Position numbers and translations under genes: made by a program
In this document: positions 50,658 to 60,473 of the stretch, in pieces
How the letters are laid out: each line of letters starts with the position of its first letter
Numbering within the stretch: the first letter of the stretch is position 1
Assembly: GCA_016720595.1 (NCBI GenBank)
Contig: JADKKI010000028.1
Span: forward strand, 1-64,000
Direction: 5' to 3'
DNA length: 64,000 nt
Source of the DNA: Myxococcales bacterium
GTDB lineage: Bacteria > Myxococcota_A > Polyangia > Haliangiales > Haliangiaceae
Notes under the pieces: generated by a model
Database searches by the model: none
Seen by the model: only the letters and a program-made list of their open reading frames with translations
Told to the model about the DNA's origin: nothing

Positions 50658-51901
50658 TGCCGATCATCTGCGGTACCGATCTGTCCGCCGCGAGCGCGAG
50701 TGCGCTCGAGGTCTCCCGTGCGCTCGCCGCCATGCGGGGCGAGCGCGAGGTCGTGCTCGTGCACATCGCCGATCCCGACGGCTCCGCGGCCGCGCACCAG
50801 CGCGAGCGCGCCGAGCTCGATGCGATCGTGGCGAACACCACGGGCACCCCCACCGTGCGCGCGGAGATGATCGTCGGGAGCCCCGAAGAGGCGCTCGTGC
50901 AGTTCGCCGAGACCGAGGGCAGCAGGCTGATCGTGATCGCCGCGCGCTCCGCCGGATCCGGCCAGCACCTGGGCACCACCGCCTCGCGGGTGATCGCGCG
51001 GACCACCGTCCCCGTGCTCGTGATCCGCGATCCCGCACCGTGGATCGCCTATGCGAAGCGCGAGCGCCCGCTGCGCCTGCTCCTCGGCATCGACGACTCG
51101 GCGACCTGTGATCTCGGGATCCAGTGGACGCAGGCGCTCCGGATCGAGGGCCCGGTCGAGGTCGTGCTCGGGGCGATCTACTACCCGGACGATGCCGCCG
51201 CGCACTATGGCTTCGAGGCCAAGGCGCTGGTCGATCGCGATCCGCAGATCGAGGCGCTGATGGTGCGTGATCTGCTGCGGCGGTTCGGCGGCTCTCCCGA
51301 GCACGTCTCCGCCTACGCGCGCCGGGGCCTCGGTCGGATCGGCGACCACGTGCTCGAGCTCGCGAACGAGGAGAAGGTCGATGCGATCGTCGTCGGGACC
51401 GGCCAGAAGACCGGCCTCGGCCGGCTCGGCTCGGTGTCCTCGGTGATCGTCAACGATGCGCGGCAGTCCGTGGTCTGCGTGCCGCCGCAGGCCGCGATCG
51501 CCACGGCGACGGTGCCGCACCTGCGGTCCGCGCTGGTCCCCACCGATCTGTCCCCGTTCGCGAATCGCGCTGTCGCGTACGCGTACGCCATGATCCCGCC
51601 GACCGGCGAGGTCCACCTCGTCCACGTGCTCAAGGACGACGCCGAGGGCGACGAAGCTGACCTCGTGCGTCAGCTCCGTGCCCTCGCCCCCACGGGTTCG
51701 ACCCAGACCCTCCATGCCCATGTCGTCCGCGGTGACGATGCGGCGACCACGCTCGCCCAGTGTGCCGCACGGCACGGCGTCGACGTGATCTGCATCTCCT
51801 CTCACGGTCGCTCGGGCATCGCGCGCGCCCTCGTCGGCTCCGTCGCCGACCGCCTCCTCCGCGCGACTCGCCTCCCGGTCCTCGTCCTTCGCCCAGCGTA
51901 G
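50657..51901 (+). CDS. Triple universal-stress-protein-domain protein
   Basis: The 414-residue protein contains three Usp folds: about 1-130 ([20 protein letters not shown]...[10 protein letters not shown]), 140-285 ([34 protein letters not shown]) and 290-414 ([40 protein letters not shown]). The last has the best ATP-binding GxxGxx pattern. Usp proteins protect against stress. The link with a PilZ gene suggests c-di-GMP may affect it, which is inference. Confidence 0.9.
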   Translation: MPIICGTDLSAASASALEVSRALAAMRGEREVVLVHIADPDGSAAAHQRERAELDAIVANTTGTPTVRAEMIVGSPEEALVQFAETEGSRLIVIAARSAGSGQHLGTTASRVIARTTVPVLVIRDPAPWIAYAKRERPLRLLLGIDDSATCDLGIQWTQALRIEGPVEVVLGAIYYPDDAAAHYGFEAKALVDRDPQIEALMVRDLLRRFGGSPEHVSAYARRGLGRIGDHVLELANEEKVDAIVVGTGQKTGLGRLGSVSSVIVNDARQSVVCVPPQAAIATATVPHLRSALVPTDLSPFANRAVAYAYAMIPPTGEVHLVHVLKDDAEGDEADLVRQLRALAPTGSTQTLHAHVVRGDDAATTLAQCAARHGVDVICISSHGRSGIARALVGSVADRLLRATRLPVLVLRPA

Positions 51902-51904
51902 CCG

Positions 51905-52408
51905 TCAGCGCAGCTCGCGCCGACCCTGGAGCTTCAGCAGGCCGCGCACCTCGACCTGCCGGATTCGCTCGCGGGTCAGGTTCGTGATGAGACCGATCTC
52001 CTCGAGCGTCAACGCCCCACGCTCCGCGACATCGAGCGCGCACGTGTGCTCGAGCTCCCACGGCTCCAGCTCGGGGAAGTTGATCTTGATCGAGCCGGTC
52101 TCCGGGTTGATGTCCAGATAGAGGTGGTGCTTGCACGCCACCCACGGACACGGCCGTGCCTCGTTCTTGCACTCGGCGCGCGTCTGCGGCCGATCGATAT
52201 CGAGCACCGGCGGATACATCAACGCGCCGGCATGAAGCTCCGCGCGCGTCATCCGCTTCATCGCGATCGTCTTGCTGCGCGGCCGCGTGCGCCGCGTGCG
52301 CCTTCGGACCTTCTGGCTGACCTCCGGAACTCCCTCCGCGGGGAGCGCCTGGATCTCCGTGGTCACGGACTCGTCAGTGAACTCCCCTTCACCATCCTCG
52401 GCGTTCAT
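51905..52408 (-). CDS. Sigma-70 region 4-like DNA-binding protein
   Basis: The 167-residue protein has a basic N-terminal part ([20 protein letters not shown]), a conserved middle ([39 protein letters not shown], containing three Cys) and a C-terminal helix-turn-helix ([20 protein letters not shown]) as in sigma region 4. No regions 1-3 are present, so it is not a full sigma factor. AGGAG five nt before the ATG (52408) sets the start. Proteins of this layout are common in myxobacteria, as far as I recall, with no known function. Confidence 0.8.
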   Translation of the reverse strand: MNAEDGEGEFTDESVTTEIQALPAEGVPEVSQKVRRRTRRTRPRSKTIAMKRMTRAELHAGALMYPPVLDIDRPQTRAECKNEARPCPWVACKHHLYLDINPETGSIKINFPELEPWELEHTCALDVAERGALTLEEIGLITNLTRERIRQVEVRGLLKLQGRRELR

Positions 52409-52569
52409 GACTCTCCTTCGTTCCCCCCGATCGCCACCCGCGCTCGGTGAAGTCACCTTAAGGAACTAGTTACGAAAGTGACAAGTCTTCTGCACAGAAA
52501 GTTGATCGGGAGAGATCTCGGCGAAATCATATTGTACGTGGAGATCCTACACGCTACGGATCGCCGCCG

Positions 52570-53139
52570 ATGACGGGGACCACTCGTTCCGGTGGCTGGG
52601 GAGGCGCACGGCGCGGTGCCGGACGGCCCGCACGCGGCGCGATCGCGAGCGAACCCCACAAGGCGCGCGGCGACCTCGCTCCACGCCTCCCCGTCCACGT
52701 CACCGCGCGGATCCTCCGCGCACTCGGATCGCTCCGCCGCCGCCGCGCGTATGCCGCCCTTCGCCGCGCCGTTCTGACGTCTCTCGCGCGACCGGACTTC
52801 CGGATCGTCCGCCTCGCGCTTCACGCCTCGCGCGTCGAGCTGATCGTCGAGGCCGACGACAAGCTCGCCCTCGCCCGTGGCATGCAAGGCTTTCAGGTCG
52901 CTGCCGCGCGCGCGCTCAACGCCGCACGGCGGCGGCGCGGCACCGTGTTCCCCGATCGCTACCGGCCCACGATCCTGCGCACGCGCCATGCCGTCCGCCG
53001 CGCGCTCGCCGCCCTGCCCTCGCCGCACCCCGAGCGCGCCCTGCCCTCCGCGCCCGCTCCTGCCGTGACCTGGCTGCTGCGCATCGAGCTCGGCCGCGTG
53101 CGCCCGCGTCCGCGCAGGCGTGGCATCCTCGGCGCGTGA
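52570..53139 (+). CDS. REP-associated tyrosine transposase-like (RAYT) protein, probably inactive
   Basis: The 189-residue protein has an Arg/Gly-rich N-terminus and a Y1/RAYT-type core (APRLPVHVTARILRALGSLR, RAYAALRRAVLTSLARPDFR, GTVFPDRYRPTILRTRHAVR). The usual HUH metal motif (around LHASRVELIVEAD) lacks both His, and no terminal inverted repeats flank it. It is therefore likely a domesticated or degenerate copy. It overlaps the epimerase start (GTGA), giving translational coupling. Confidence 0.75.
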   Translation: MTGTTRSGGWGGARRGAGRPARGAIASEPHKARGDLAPRLPVHVTARILRALGSLRRRRAYAALRRAVLTSLARPDFRIVRLALHASRVELIVEADDKLALARGMQGFQVAAARALNAARRRRGTVFPDRYRPTILRTRHAVRRALAALPSPHPERALPSAPAPAVTWLLRIELGRVRPRPRRRGILGA

Positions 53140-54062
53140 AGCTCGTGGTGCTCGGTGCCGGTGGAGGGCTCGGCCGCAACGCGATCGATGCCGCGCTCGC
53201 GGCCGGCCACGAGGTGCGGGCGTTCGTCCGCGATCCCGCGAAGCTCGCGCTGCCTGGGGCGGTGACCGTGCTGACCGGCGACGCTCGGCGCGCGGACGAT
53301 GTCGGGCGTGCGCTCGCGGGCACGGACGCGGCGCTGTTCTGCGTCAACCCACCGATCACCGCCTGGCTCACCGAGTTCCCTCCGCTGATCGCCGCCGCGA
53401 TCGAGGGCGCCCGCCGGAGCGGTGCGCGGCTGGTGTTCCCCGCGAACGTCTGGATCTACGGCCGTGGCCGGCCCGGCGAGCTGGTCGCGGAGCAGCAGCC
53501 GCCGGCGCCGATCTCGCAACGCGGGCGGCTGCGGGCCGAGCTCGAAGCCGCGATCCGCGGCGCCGGGATCCGGTATGCGATGGTGCGCCTGCCGGAGTTC
53601 TACGGCCCGCACGTGGTGACCTTGACCCCGCGCGTGATCCGCGCGGCCCTCGAGGGAACGCGCGCGCGCTGGCCCGGGCCGCTCGATGTTCCGATCGAGC
53701 TGGTCTACATGCCCGATGCGGCGCGTGCGCTGGTCACCGTCGCCGCGCGCGACGAGGACGACGTCGTCCACCTCCCCGGCGTGCGCACCACGGCCCGTGC
53801 GCTGATCGCGGCGGCGTTCGCGGCGGTCGGACGGCCCCCGCGCGCGTCCGGAACGCCACCGTGGCTGCTCTCGATCGCGGGCCTGTTCGATGCGTCGATC
53901 CGGGCGGCGGCCGATATCAGCCACCTGTGGACGCATCCGATCCTGCTCGACGGCAGCCGCTACCAGGCGCGCTACGGACCACCGCCGATCACGCCCCTCG
54001 ACGCGGCGATGGCCACGACCGTCGCGTGGCATCGCGCGACCCCGCAGCTCCGCCTGCACTGA
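53136..54062 (+). CDS. NAD(P)-dependent epimerase/dehydratase-like protein
   Basis: The 308-residue protein begins MKLVVLGAGGGLGRNAIDAA, an NAD(P) Rossmann motif, and then PPITAWLTEFPPLIAAAIEG and FPANVWIYGRGRPGELVAEQ, typical of extended/atypical SDRs of the NmrA-type. The TyrxxxLys catalytic pair is not clear, so it may be a sensor or reductase. It starts at GTG overlapping the RAYT-like gene. Confidence 0.83.
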   Translation: MKLVVLGAGGGLGRNAIDAALAAGHEVRAFVRDPAKLALPGAVTVLTGDARRADDVGRALAGTDAALFCVNPPITAWLTEFPPLIAAAIEGARRSGARLVFPANVWIYGRGRPGELVAEQQPPAPISQRGRLRAELEAAIRGAGIRYAMVRLPEFYGPHVVTLTPRVIRAALEGTRARWPGPLDVPIELVYMPDAARALVTVAARDEDDVVHLPGVRTTARALIAAAFAAVGRPPRASGTPPWLLSIAGLFDASIRAAADISHLWTHPILLDGSRYQARYGPPPITPLDAAMATTVAWHRATPQLRLH

Positions 54063-54167
54063 CGTCCGGCGCATGTCCGATAGGCGGACGCGATGGCCGA
54101 GGGCCGGACACCGCCGATGACATCTCGCGGAGTTGCCTGCGGCGCGCGGCATGCAACGTCGCGGCAC

Positions 54168-54548
54168 ATGCACGTCACCGCCTTCATGATCATGCGCGAG
54201 CTCATCGAGAAGCTCGAGCACAACCGTCAACACCTCCGCGCCTCGATCACGGACAAGGCCGAGCGCGATCAGTTCGATCACCTCGCCAAGCTCACGATCC
54301 ACCGCGCGACCGGAGCCGTGGACATCTACGAGGAGGAGCCGTTCCGCGAACGGCCAGCGATCGGCGCGATGTACGCCGCGTGCGATGTCGCGCTGCGCCT
54401 GCTCCACGCCTTCGAGCAGGTGCCCGCGCGGGAAGGTGAACAGCAACGGCTCAACTGGGCGATGCGCGATCTCCGCATGCTGATCTCGGAGCTGTTCGAG
54501 TGGGTCGTGGTGCCCGGCGGCGAGCCGATGCTCGAGATCGAGCGCTGA
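54168..54548 (+). CDS. Hypothetical protein
   Basis: The 126-residue protein is mostly helical and acidic-basic: MHVTAFMIMRELIEKLEHNR, QHLRASITDKAERDQFDHLA, and a C-terminal LRMLISELFEWVVVPG. No family is recognised. An upstream ATG (54093) with a TAGGCG box six nt before it is possible, but the added N-terminus reads like non-coding DNA. Confidence 0.5.
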   Translation: MHVTAFMIMRELIEKLEHNRQHLRASITDKAERDQFDHLAKLTIHRATGAVDIYEEEPFRERPAIGAMYAACDVALRLLHAFEQVPAREGEQQRLNWAMRDLRMLISELFEWVVVPGGEPMLEIER

Positions 54549-54586
54549 TCGAGCGCTGATCGCCCTGCGGTGCTACACAGCTCGCC

Positions 54587-55338
54587 ATGTCCGGGAAGGT
54601 CCTGCTCGTCCACAGCGGTGGGCTCACCTCACGCCAGTGGCGGCGCCTTGCCCAGCAGCTCGCCCCCGATCACGAGGTCGTGATGCCGGACCTGATCGGC
54701 TATGGCGCGGCGCCCCGGTGGCCGGTCGGCACCCCTTTGACTTCCGCCGGGACGTCGAGCGGCTCGCGGAGCTCGTCGGCGACGTGCCGACTCACCTCGT
54801 CGGTCACTCGTACGGCGGGTTACTCGTCCTCCAGCTCGCGCTGCTGCGGCCGGGGAGCGTGCGCTCGATCGCGGCGTACGAGCCGGTCACGTTCGGGATC
54901 CTCGGCGACGACGAGGGCGACGCCCTTGCGCGCGCGGAGATCGCGCGTCTACCGCACTACGTCCCGGACGAGCGCGGCGTCGACGAGGCGTGGCTCGCCG
55001 GGTTCGTCGAGTGGTGGCAGGGCGCGGGCACGTGGGCACGGCTCGCACCCGAGACCCAGCAAGGGTTCCGCGACGTCGGCTGGAAGCTGTCCCAGGAGGT
55101 GGCCTCGCTGTCTGCCGATCACACGGATCGCGCGACCTACGCGACCATCACCGCACCCACGCTGCTCCTCGGCGGCTCGGCCACCCAGCCGGTCGAGCTC
55201 CACGTGCTCCGGCGGCTGGCCGCCGCGCTGCCGAACGCGACGCTCACGGTGTTCCCGGGCCTCGGGCACATGGGGCCGCTCACCCATGGCGCGCAGGTCA
55301 ACGCGGCGATCGCCGCGCACCTCACAGCCGCTTCTTGA
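54587..55338 (+). pseudogene. Alpha/beta hydrolase, apparently frameshifted
   Basis: The first ~50 residues read in one frame (MSGKVLLVHSGGLTSRQWRR, YGAAPRWPVGTP). From 54735 on the natural continuation (FDFRRDVERLAELVGDVPTH) lies in a frame one base away, with GHSYGGLLVLQ (nucleophile Ser), PTLLLGGSATQ and GLGHMGPLTHG (His). A one-base loss in the ACCCCTTTG stretch at 54731-54739 would explain it. The restored protein would be about 250 residues, a normal small hydrolase. Its end overlaps the opposite-strand SnoaL gene by 17 nt. Confidence 0.75.
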
Positions 55339-55747
55339 TCGCCCGCAGCATCGTCCCCACGACCGGCAGGGTCTCGTAGAACCCACCGGCGGCGTCGAAC
55401 AGATCCGTGTGGTGCGTGATCCGCCCGTCGGCATCGAACCGCAGGTGCGTGACACCCGGGACCGTCTTCTGCGGATCCTTGGCGCGCCGCCGCCACTCCC
55501 ACCGCCATCTCACGTACGACCCGTCGTCCCCGGTCGCGGTGTCCTCGACGATGAACCGACTCTCGTCGAGCGCCGTGAGCACCCGGCTGAAGTAGGCGCG
55601 CAGCGCGACGAAGTCTCCGCGGATCGCGTGGAACGCATCCTGGAACTCGAACCCCGGCGCGTAGAGCTCCTCCACGCGCTCGATCCACGCAGGGGAGAAC
55701 TCGTCATAGAACCGGCGGAACCGCGCGAGCGCTTCGCCCGCGCTCAT
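55322..55747 (-). CDS. SnoaL/NTF2-like protein
   Basis: The 141-residue protein matches the small NTF2-fold family: MSAGEALARFRRFYDEFSPA, GFEFQDAFHAIRGDFVAL, SYVRWRWEWRRRAKDPQKTV and HLRFDADGRITHHTDLFDAA. Members are cyclases, isomerases or ketosteroid-type proteins; the function here is unknown. The ATG shares one base with the stop of the upstream gene (TGATG). Confidence 0.82.
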   Translation of the reverse strand: MSAGEALARFRRFYDEFSPAWIERVEELYAPGFEFQDAFHAIRGDFVALRAYFSRVLTALDESRFIVEDTATGDDGSYVRWRWEWRRRAKDPQKTVPGVTHLRFDADGRITHHTDLFDAAGGFYETLPVVGTMLRAIKKRL

Positions 55748-56358
55748 CAGTTCCACAGCTTGTTCGAGAAGTTCGCGTGAGCGAGCTCGATCAGATCGGG
55801 CTCCTGGTGATACTCGGCGAGCGCGACCAGCAGCTCGCTGGCCTCACCAGCGGCGATCGCATCGGCCCACACGGTGTCCGACTTCGTGGCCCACATCAGC
55901 TCGAGGTTCGAGCGAACCTCGGCGCGGAACACGTCGGTCAGCAGCTCGGGCGGCGCGCCGAACCCGACCACGCGGCGGAGCAACGACCGGCGCAGAACCT
56001 CTGCCTCGCCGAGCCGGCCGGCGACGAACGTGACCATCAAGGCGCCGATCAGGCAGGCCCCTGCGATCGGGCTCATCCACAGGTACCGATCGTGGGCCCA
56101 GATCGCCGGAGCAGCGAATAGCAGCACCAGCGTCCAGCTGAGCCAGCGGGCGTACCCGAGCAGCACGGACTGCCGGTGCAGCGGGATCTTGATCCGCTGC
56201 TCGGACCCATCCGCGGCGCGGATCACGTACGCCGAGTGCTCCGGCCAGATCGGCAGGATCACCCGGTAGAAGCTGGTGACCACGGACTCGTGTTCGAGCC
56301 GATCGATGACGCCGTAGTCCTCGGTCCGGAGCCAGCTCTCGCCCTCGATCGTCTGCAC
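55747..56358 (-). CDS. Hypothetical protein with two membrane segments
   Basis: The 203-residue protein starts at GTG six nt after TAGCCT. It has a soluble N-terminal part (MQTIEGESWLRTEDYGVIDR), two hydrophobic segments, WLSWTLVLLFAAPAIW and AGACLIGALMVTFVAG, and a helical acidic C-terminal domain that may be cytoplasmic. No family is recognised. It is coupled to the SnoaL gene. Confidence 0.6.
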   Translation of the reverse strand: MQTIEGESWLRTEDYGVIDRLEHESVVTSFYRVILPIWPEHSAYVIRAADGSEQRIKIPLHRQSVLLGYARWLSWTLVLLFAAPAIWAHDRYLWMSPIAGACLIGALMVTFVAGRLGEAEVLRRSLLRRVVGFGAPPELLTDVFRAEVRSNLELMWATKSDTVWADAIAAGEASELLVALAEYHQEPDLIELAHANFSNKLWN

Positions 56359-56364
56359 GCCGAA

Positions 56365-56370
56365 AGGCTA
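56365..56370 (-). promoter_or_regulatory. Putative -10 box (TAGCCT) of a leaderless promoter
   Basis: TAGCCT on the minus strand ends 6 nt before the GTG of the two-TM gene. It faces away from the TAGGGT box at 56401. Confidence 0.45.
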
Positions 56371-56400
56371 GCACGGAGAGCGAGCGTCAGACCCCGTTGC

Positions 56401-56406
56401 TAGGGT
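56401..56406 (+). promoter_or_regulatory. Putative -10 box (TAGGGT) of a leaderless promoter
   Basis: TAGGGT ends 7 nt before the ATG of the 141-residue hypothetical gene, the same sequence and spacing as before rnhA. Confidence 0.5.
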
Positions 56407-56413
56407 CCGCCGC

Positions 56414-56839
56414 ATGACGATGGACGTCGACCCGACCTCGTGGCATCGGATCTCGCAGGTCGTGCTCGAGGCCGCGCGCGGAGACGAGCGCACGGCCCTG
56501 GCCCTCCTGCAGGGCTGCTACCTCGAGCTCGCGAGCCGCGTGGTCGTCGCCGAGCAGGCGAGCACGCACTGGCTCGATGGCATCGCCACGTTCTGCCAGG
56601 TCGCGGCTGATCGGCTCGGAGATGAGGCCAGCTACTTCGTCGGCGCCACCCGCGGCCAAGGGGTCCTCGACGAGGCCCAGCGCCTCGGCAAGCTGCAGGG
56701 CGCGCACGAGGAGGCCACCCGGTTCGCCATGCAGCTGCGCGCGCGGTTCGAGACCTTCGAGCAGACGCGGTCGCCCGGGCTCACGGACGAGCCCACGGAC
56801 GAGCTCACGGACGACAGCGCTGTTCTCGAGCTCGGCTAA
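56414..56839 (+). CDS. Hypothetical helical protein
   Basis: The 141-residue protein is largely alpha-helical (MDVDPTSWHRISQVVLEAAR, AALLQ-type helices, EEATRFAMQLRARFETFEQT) and ends acidic with DEPTDELTDD. No signal, membrane segment or family is recognised. It converges with the methyltransferase gene. Confidence 0.55.
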   Translation: MTMDVDPTSWHRISQVVLEAARGDERTALALLQGCYLELASRVVVAEQASTHWLDGIATFCQVAADRLGDEASYFVGATRGQGVLDEAQRLGKLQGAHEEATRFAMQLRARFETFEQTRSPGLTDEPTDELTDDSAVLELG

Positions 56840-56864
56840 GAGCCGAGCGCCATCGCGACCAAGC

Positions 56865-57554
56865 TCACGGGCCCGCGAACCCGCCGAACACGGTCATCGG
56901 ACCGCGGCGCCAGAAGCACTCCGGGCGCGCGAAGCCCGCCTCCGCGAGGAGCGCGAGCTCGACCTGCAATGGCAGATAGGTGTCCTCGCGCGACCACTGC
57001 GCGAACAGCGCGTCCGCTTCGCCGGGGCCGATGCCGTGGTCGAACATCCCCGCGGTCCACACGCGGTAGATCCGATCGTGCTCGGGGCCCGTGGGATGCA
57101 CGGTCGCATCGGCGCTGAGGAACACCCCGCCCGGGCGCAGCGCCTCGCGGATCCGCCGATACAACGCCCGCTTCGCGTCGAGATCCGGAACGTGGTGGAG
57201 GGCGAGCGAAGCGACGATCGCTTCGCAGTCGGGGAGTGGATCGGCGAACGCCGCGAGCCGAAGCTCGACGCGTGCACCGTGTGGAGCGAGCCGGGTACGC
57301 GCGACCTCCAGCATCGTCGGATCGATATCGATGGTCTGCACCCGTGCCCGCGGCACGGCGTCGAGGATCGCGCCCGCGAGCGCGCCGGTGCCTGCACCGA
57401 GATCGCAGACCAGCGGCGCCGCCGGCAGCACGTCCTCGAGCAGCGCGACGACCTGGCCGATCATCTCCTCGTAGCCCGGGATGAACCGGCGGATCTCGCG
57501 GTCGTAGGCGGCGGCGTCGATGCCGAGGTGACTCGCGACGCGATGGTCGCTCAC
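56865..57554 (-). CDS. SAM-dependent methyltransferase
   Basis: The 229-residue class I methyltransferase has the SAM motif VCDLGAGTGALAG, the acidic QTIDIDPTMLEV and EAIVASLALHHVPDLDAK with ALRPGGVFLSAD. The acceptor is unknown. It lies seven bases after yacG, and so is probably in the same transcript as the sigma-54 regulator. Confidence 0.9.
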   Translation of the reverse strand: MSDHRVASHLGIDAAAYDREIRRFIPGYEEMIGQVVALLEDVLPAAPLVCDLGAGTGALAGAILDAVPRARVQTIDIDPTMLEVARTRLAPHGARVELRLAAFADPLPDCEAIVASLALHHVPDLDAKRALYRRIREALRPGGVFLSADATVHPTGPEHDRIYRVWTAGMFDHGIGPGEADALFAQWSREDTYLPLQVELALLAEAGFARPECFWRRGPMTVFGGFAGP

Positions 57555-57561
57555 GTCTCGC

Positions 57562-57749
57562 TCACGTCTCGTCGTCCTCGCGGGTCGGCGGCGACGCGGC
57601 GGCGAGGTTCGGATCTGGCTCGCCGGGCACGCGGTACTCCTCGCCGAGCCACATGCCGAGATCCACGAGGTGACACCGCTCGCTGCACAGCGGCCAGAAC
57701 TTGTTGCCCTCCTTGATCGCGGGCTTCTTGCACAGCGCGCAGGCCCGGG

Positions 57750-57753
<4 letters not shown>
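57562..57753 (-). CDS. yacG: YacG-like zinc protein
   Basis: The 63-residue protein has the YacG zinc pattern C-x2-C then C-x3-C (MTRACALCKKPAIKEGNKFW, PLCSERCHLVDLGMWLGEEY, RVPG). In E. coli YacG binds GyrB and inhibits gyrase. Its ATG overlaps the stop of the PocR-type regulator by 4 nt (ATGA), an unusual neighbour for yacG, which elsewhere sits near coaE/zapD. Confidence 0.85.
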
Positions 57754-59201
<1,448 letters not shown>

Positions 59202-59209
59202 CGCGCGCC

Positions 59210-59215
59210 ACTATA
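59210..59215 (-). promoter_or_regulatory. Putative -10 box (TATAGT) of the sigma-54 regulator
   Basis: TATAGT on the minus strand ends 8 nt before the GTG start and overlaps the end of the neighbouring MBL gene. It would drive regulator, yacG and methyltransferase. Confidence 0.5.
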
Positions 59216-59217
59216 GC

Positions 59218-60096
59218 TCAACGCGACCACCGTGCATCGGCGTGGACCCGTGCTCGTCCTTCGGCGACGAGCTTGTCGAGGTGCGCGCGCAGCGAGCGTT
59301 CCGCGAGCGGCCACAGCACGCGCGGCGTGTCGCCATACGCCATCGGGAGCAGGTCTTCGAGCGTCTGCGGGACCTCGGTCAGGGCGAACACCACCCGCTC
59401 CTCGCGCATCCGGCGGTGTGCGAGATACTCGCGAAGCTTCGCCGGGCCATCAGCGATCGCCGGCCCGTGCGCCGGGAGCAGCGCGCCCGCCGGGCGGCCG
59501 AGCAACCGCTCGAGAGACGCGAGGTAGAGCGCCATGTCGCCCTCGCTCGGGTCGATCAAGATCGTCCCGAGGCCCGCCACCATGTCTCCGGCGATCGTGG
59601 CGGCCCCGCGCTCGAAGCACAGGTGGCCCTCCGCATGGCCGGGCGTGTGGAGGGCGGTGAGGCCGTGGACCTGCTCGCCATCCTCGATCAGCCGGGACAC
59701 CTCGACGATGCCCGCCAGCCGCCGTGCGGTCGCGGCGTGGGCGGCGATCGGCACGCCCCAGCGCTCCGCGAGCGCGGTCGCGCCCCCGATGTGATCGCCG
59801 TGGTGGTGGGTCAGCAGCACCAGCTCGATCGGCAGCTCGGCCAGGACCTCATCGAGGGCGGCCTGCTGATCCCCATACGGGCTCCCGGGATCGACAACGA
59901 CCACCGGGCCTGCGTCATCGGCCGGCCCGACCAGGTAGACGTTGGTGTGTGCGGCCGGCGGGAGTGTGGGGGTGCGGAGCGCAAGCACGCGAATCCCCGG
60001 CGCAACCTGCTCGAGCACGGGTGGCGCAAACGGGGCCGCTGCGGGAGCTGCGTTGCGCACCTGCTCGTACAGGGTCTCGATGGTGCGGTCGGTCAT
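59218..60096 (-). CDS. MBL-fold hydrolase (LACTB2/glyoxalase II-like)
   Basis: The 292-residue protein has the metal-binding LLTHHHGDHIGGATAL and GHAEGHLCFERG, GDMVAGLGTILIDP and LLPAHGPAI. The C-terminal helical part (LREYLAHRRMREERVVFALT) resembles LACTB2-type winged-helix domains. Substrate unknown. Its start is not preceded by a clear Shine-Dalgarno or TANNNT at the usual spacing. Confidence 0.9.
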   Translation of the reverse strand: MTDRTIETLYEQVRNAAPAAAPFAPPVLEQVAPGIRVLALRTPTLPPAAHTNVYLVGPADDAGPVVVVDPGSPYGDQQAALDEVLAELPIELVLLTHHHGDHIGGATALAERWGVPIAAHAATARRLAGIVEVSRLIEDGEQVHGLTALHTPGHAEGHLCFERGAATIAGDMVAGLGTILIDPSEGDMALYLASLERLLGRPAGALLPAHGPAIADGPAKLREYLAHRRMREERVVFALTEVPQTLEDLLPMAYGDTPRVLWPLAERSLRAHLDKLVAEGRARVHADARWSR

Positions 60097-60185
60097 ACGC
60101 TACGACACCCCAACGCTGCCCGAGTCCGCTCGCAAAGAGGGTGACGCGAGCGCGTGCATCTCCTAGACTATAGGCAAGCGACCCC

Positions 60186-60467
60186 ATGGTCAGCGTCACG
60201 GCCCGCAAGATTCGTGAGCTCGGTACCGAGAGACCGTCCGGCGCAAGCGGACGCCTCTACACCGGTTACCTCATCTCGTACCCATTCATCGGGCGCGGCA
60301 TGGTGATCTTCCGTGATCCGCACGGGCACCGGATGATCACCACCCCGGTCCGGCGCGTGCTGGGCGAGCCGGGCGGCAAGATGATCTACGTCGAGACCGA
60401 GAACAGCGTCTATCGCCTCGAGATCCACGGCGAGCCGCTGTTCCCGATGCGCGCCGCCGGCGAGTAG
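60186..60467 (+). CDS. Small hypothetical protein
   Basis: The 93-residue protein (MVSVTARKIRELGTERPSGA..., YPFIGRGMVIFRDPHGHRMI) is beta-rich with no signal or membrane segment. It looks like a single small domain. No family is recognised. It converges with the ArsA-like gene, six bases between stops. Confidence 0.55.
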   Translation: MVSVTARKIRELGTERPSGASGRLYTGYLISYPFIGRGMVIFRDPHGHRMITTPVRRVLGEPGGKMIYVETENSVYRLEIHGEPLFPMRAAGE

Positions 60468-60473
60468 CGCGGC

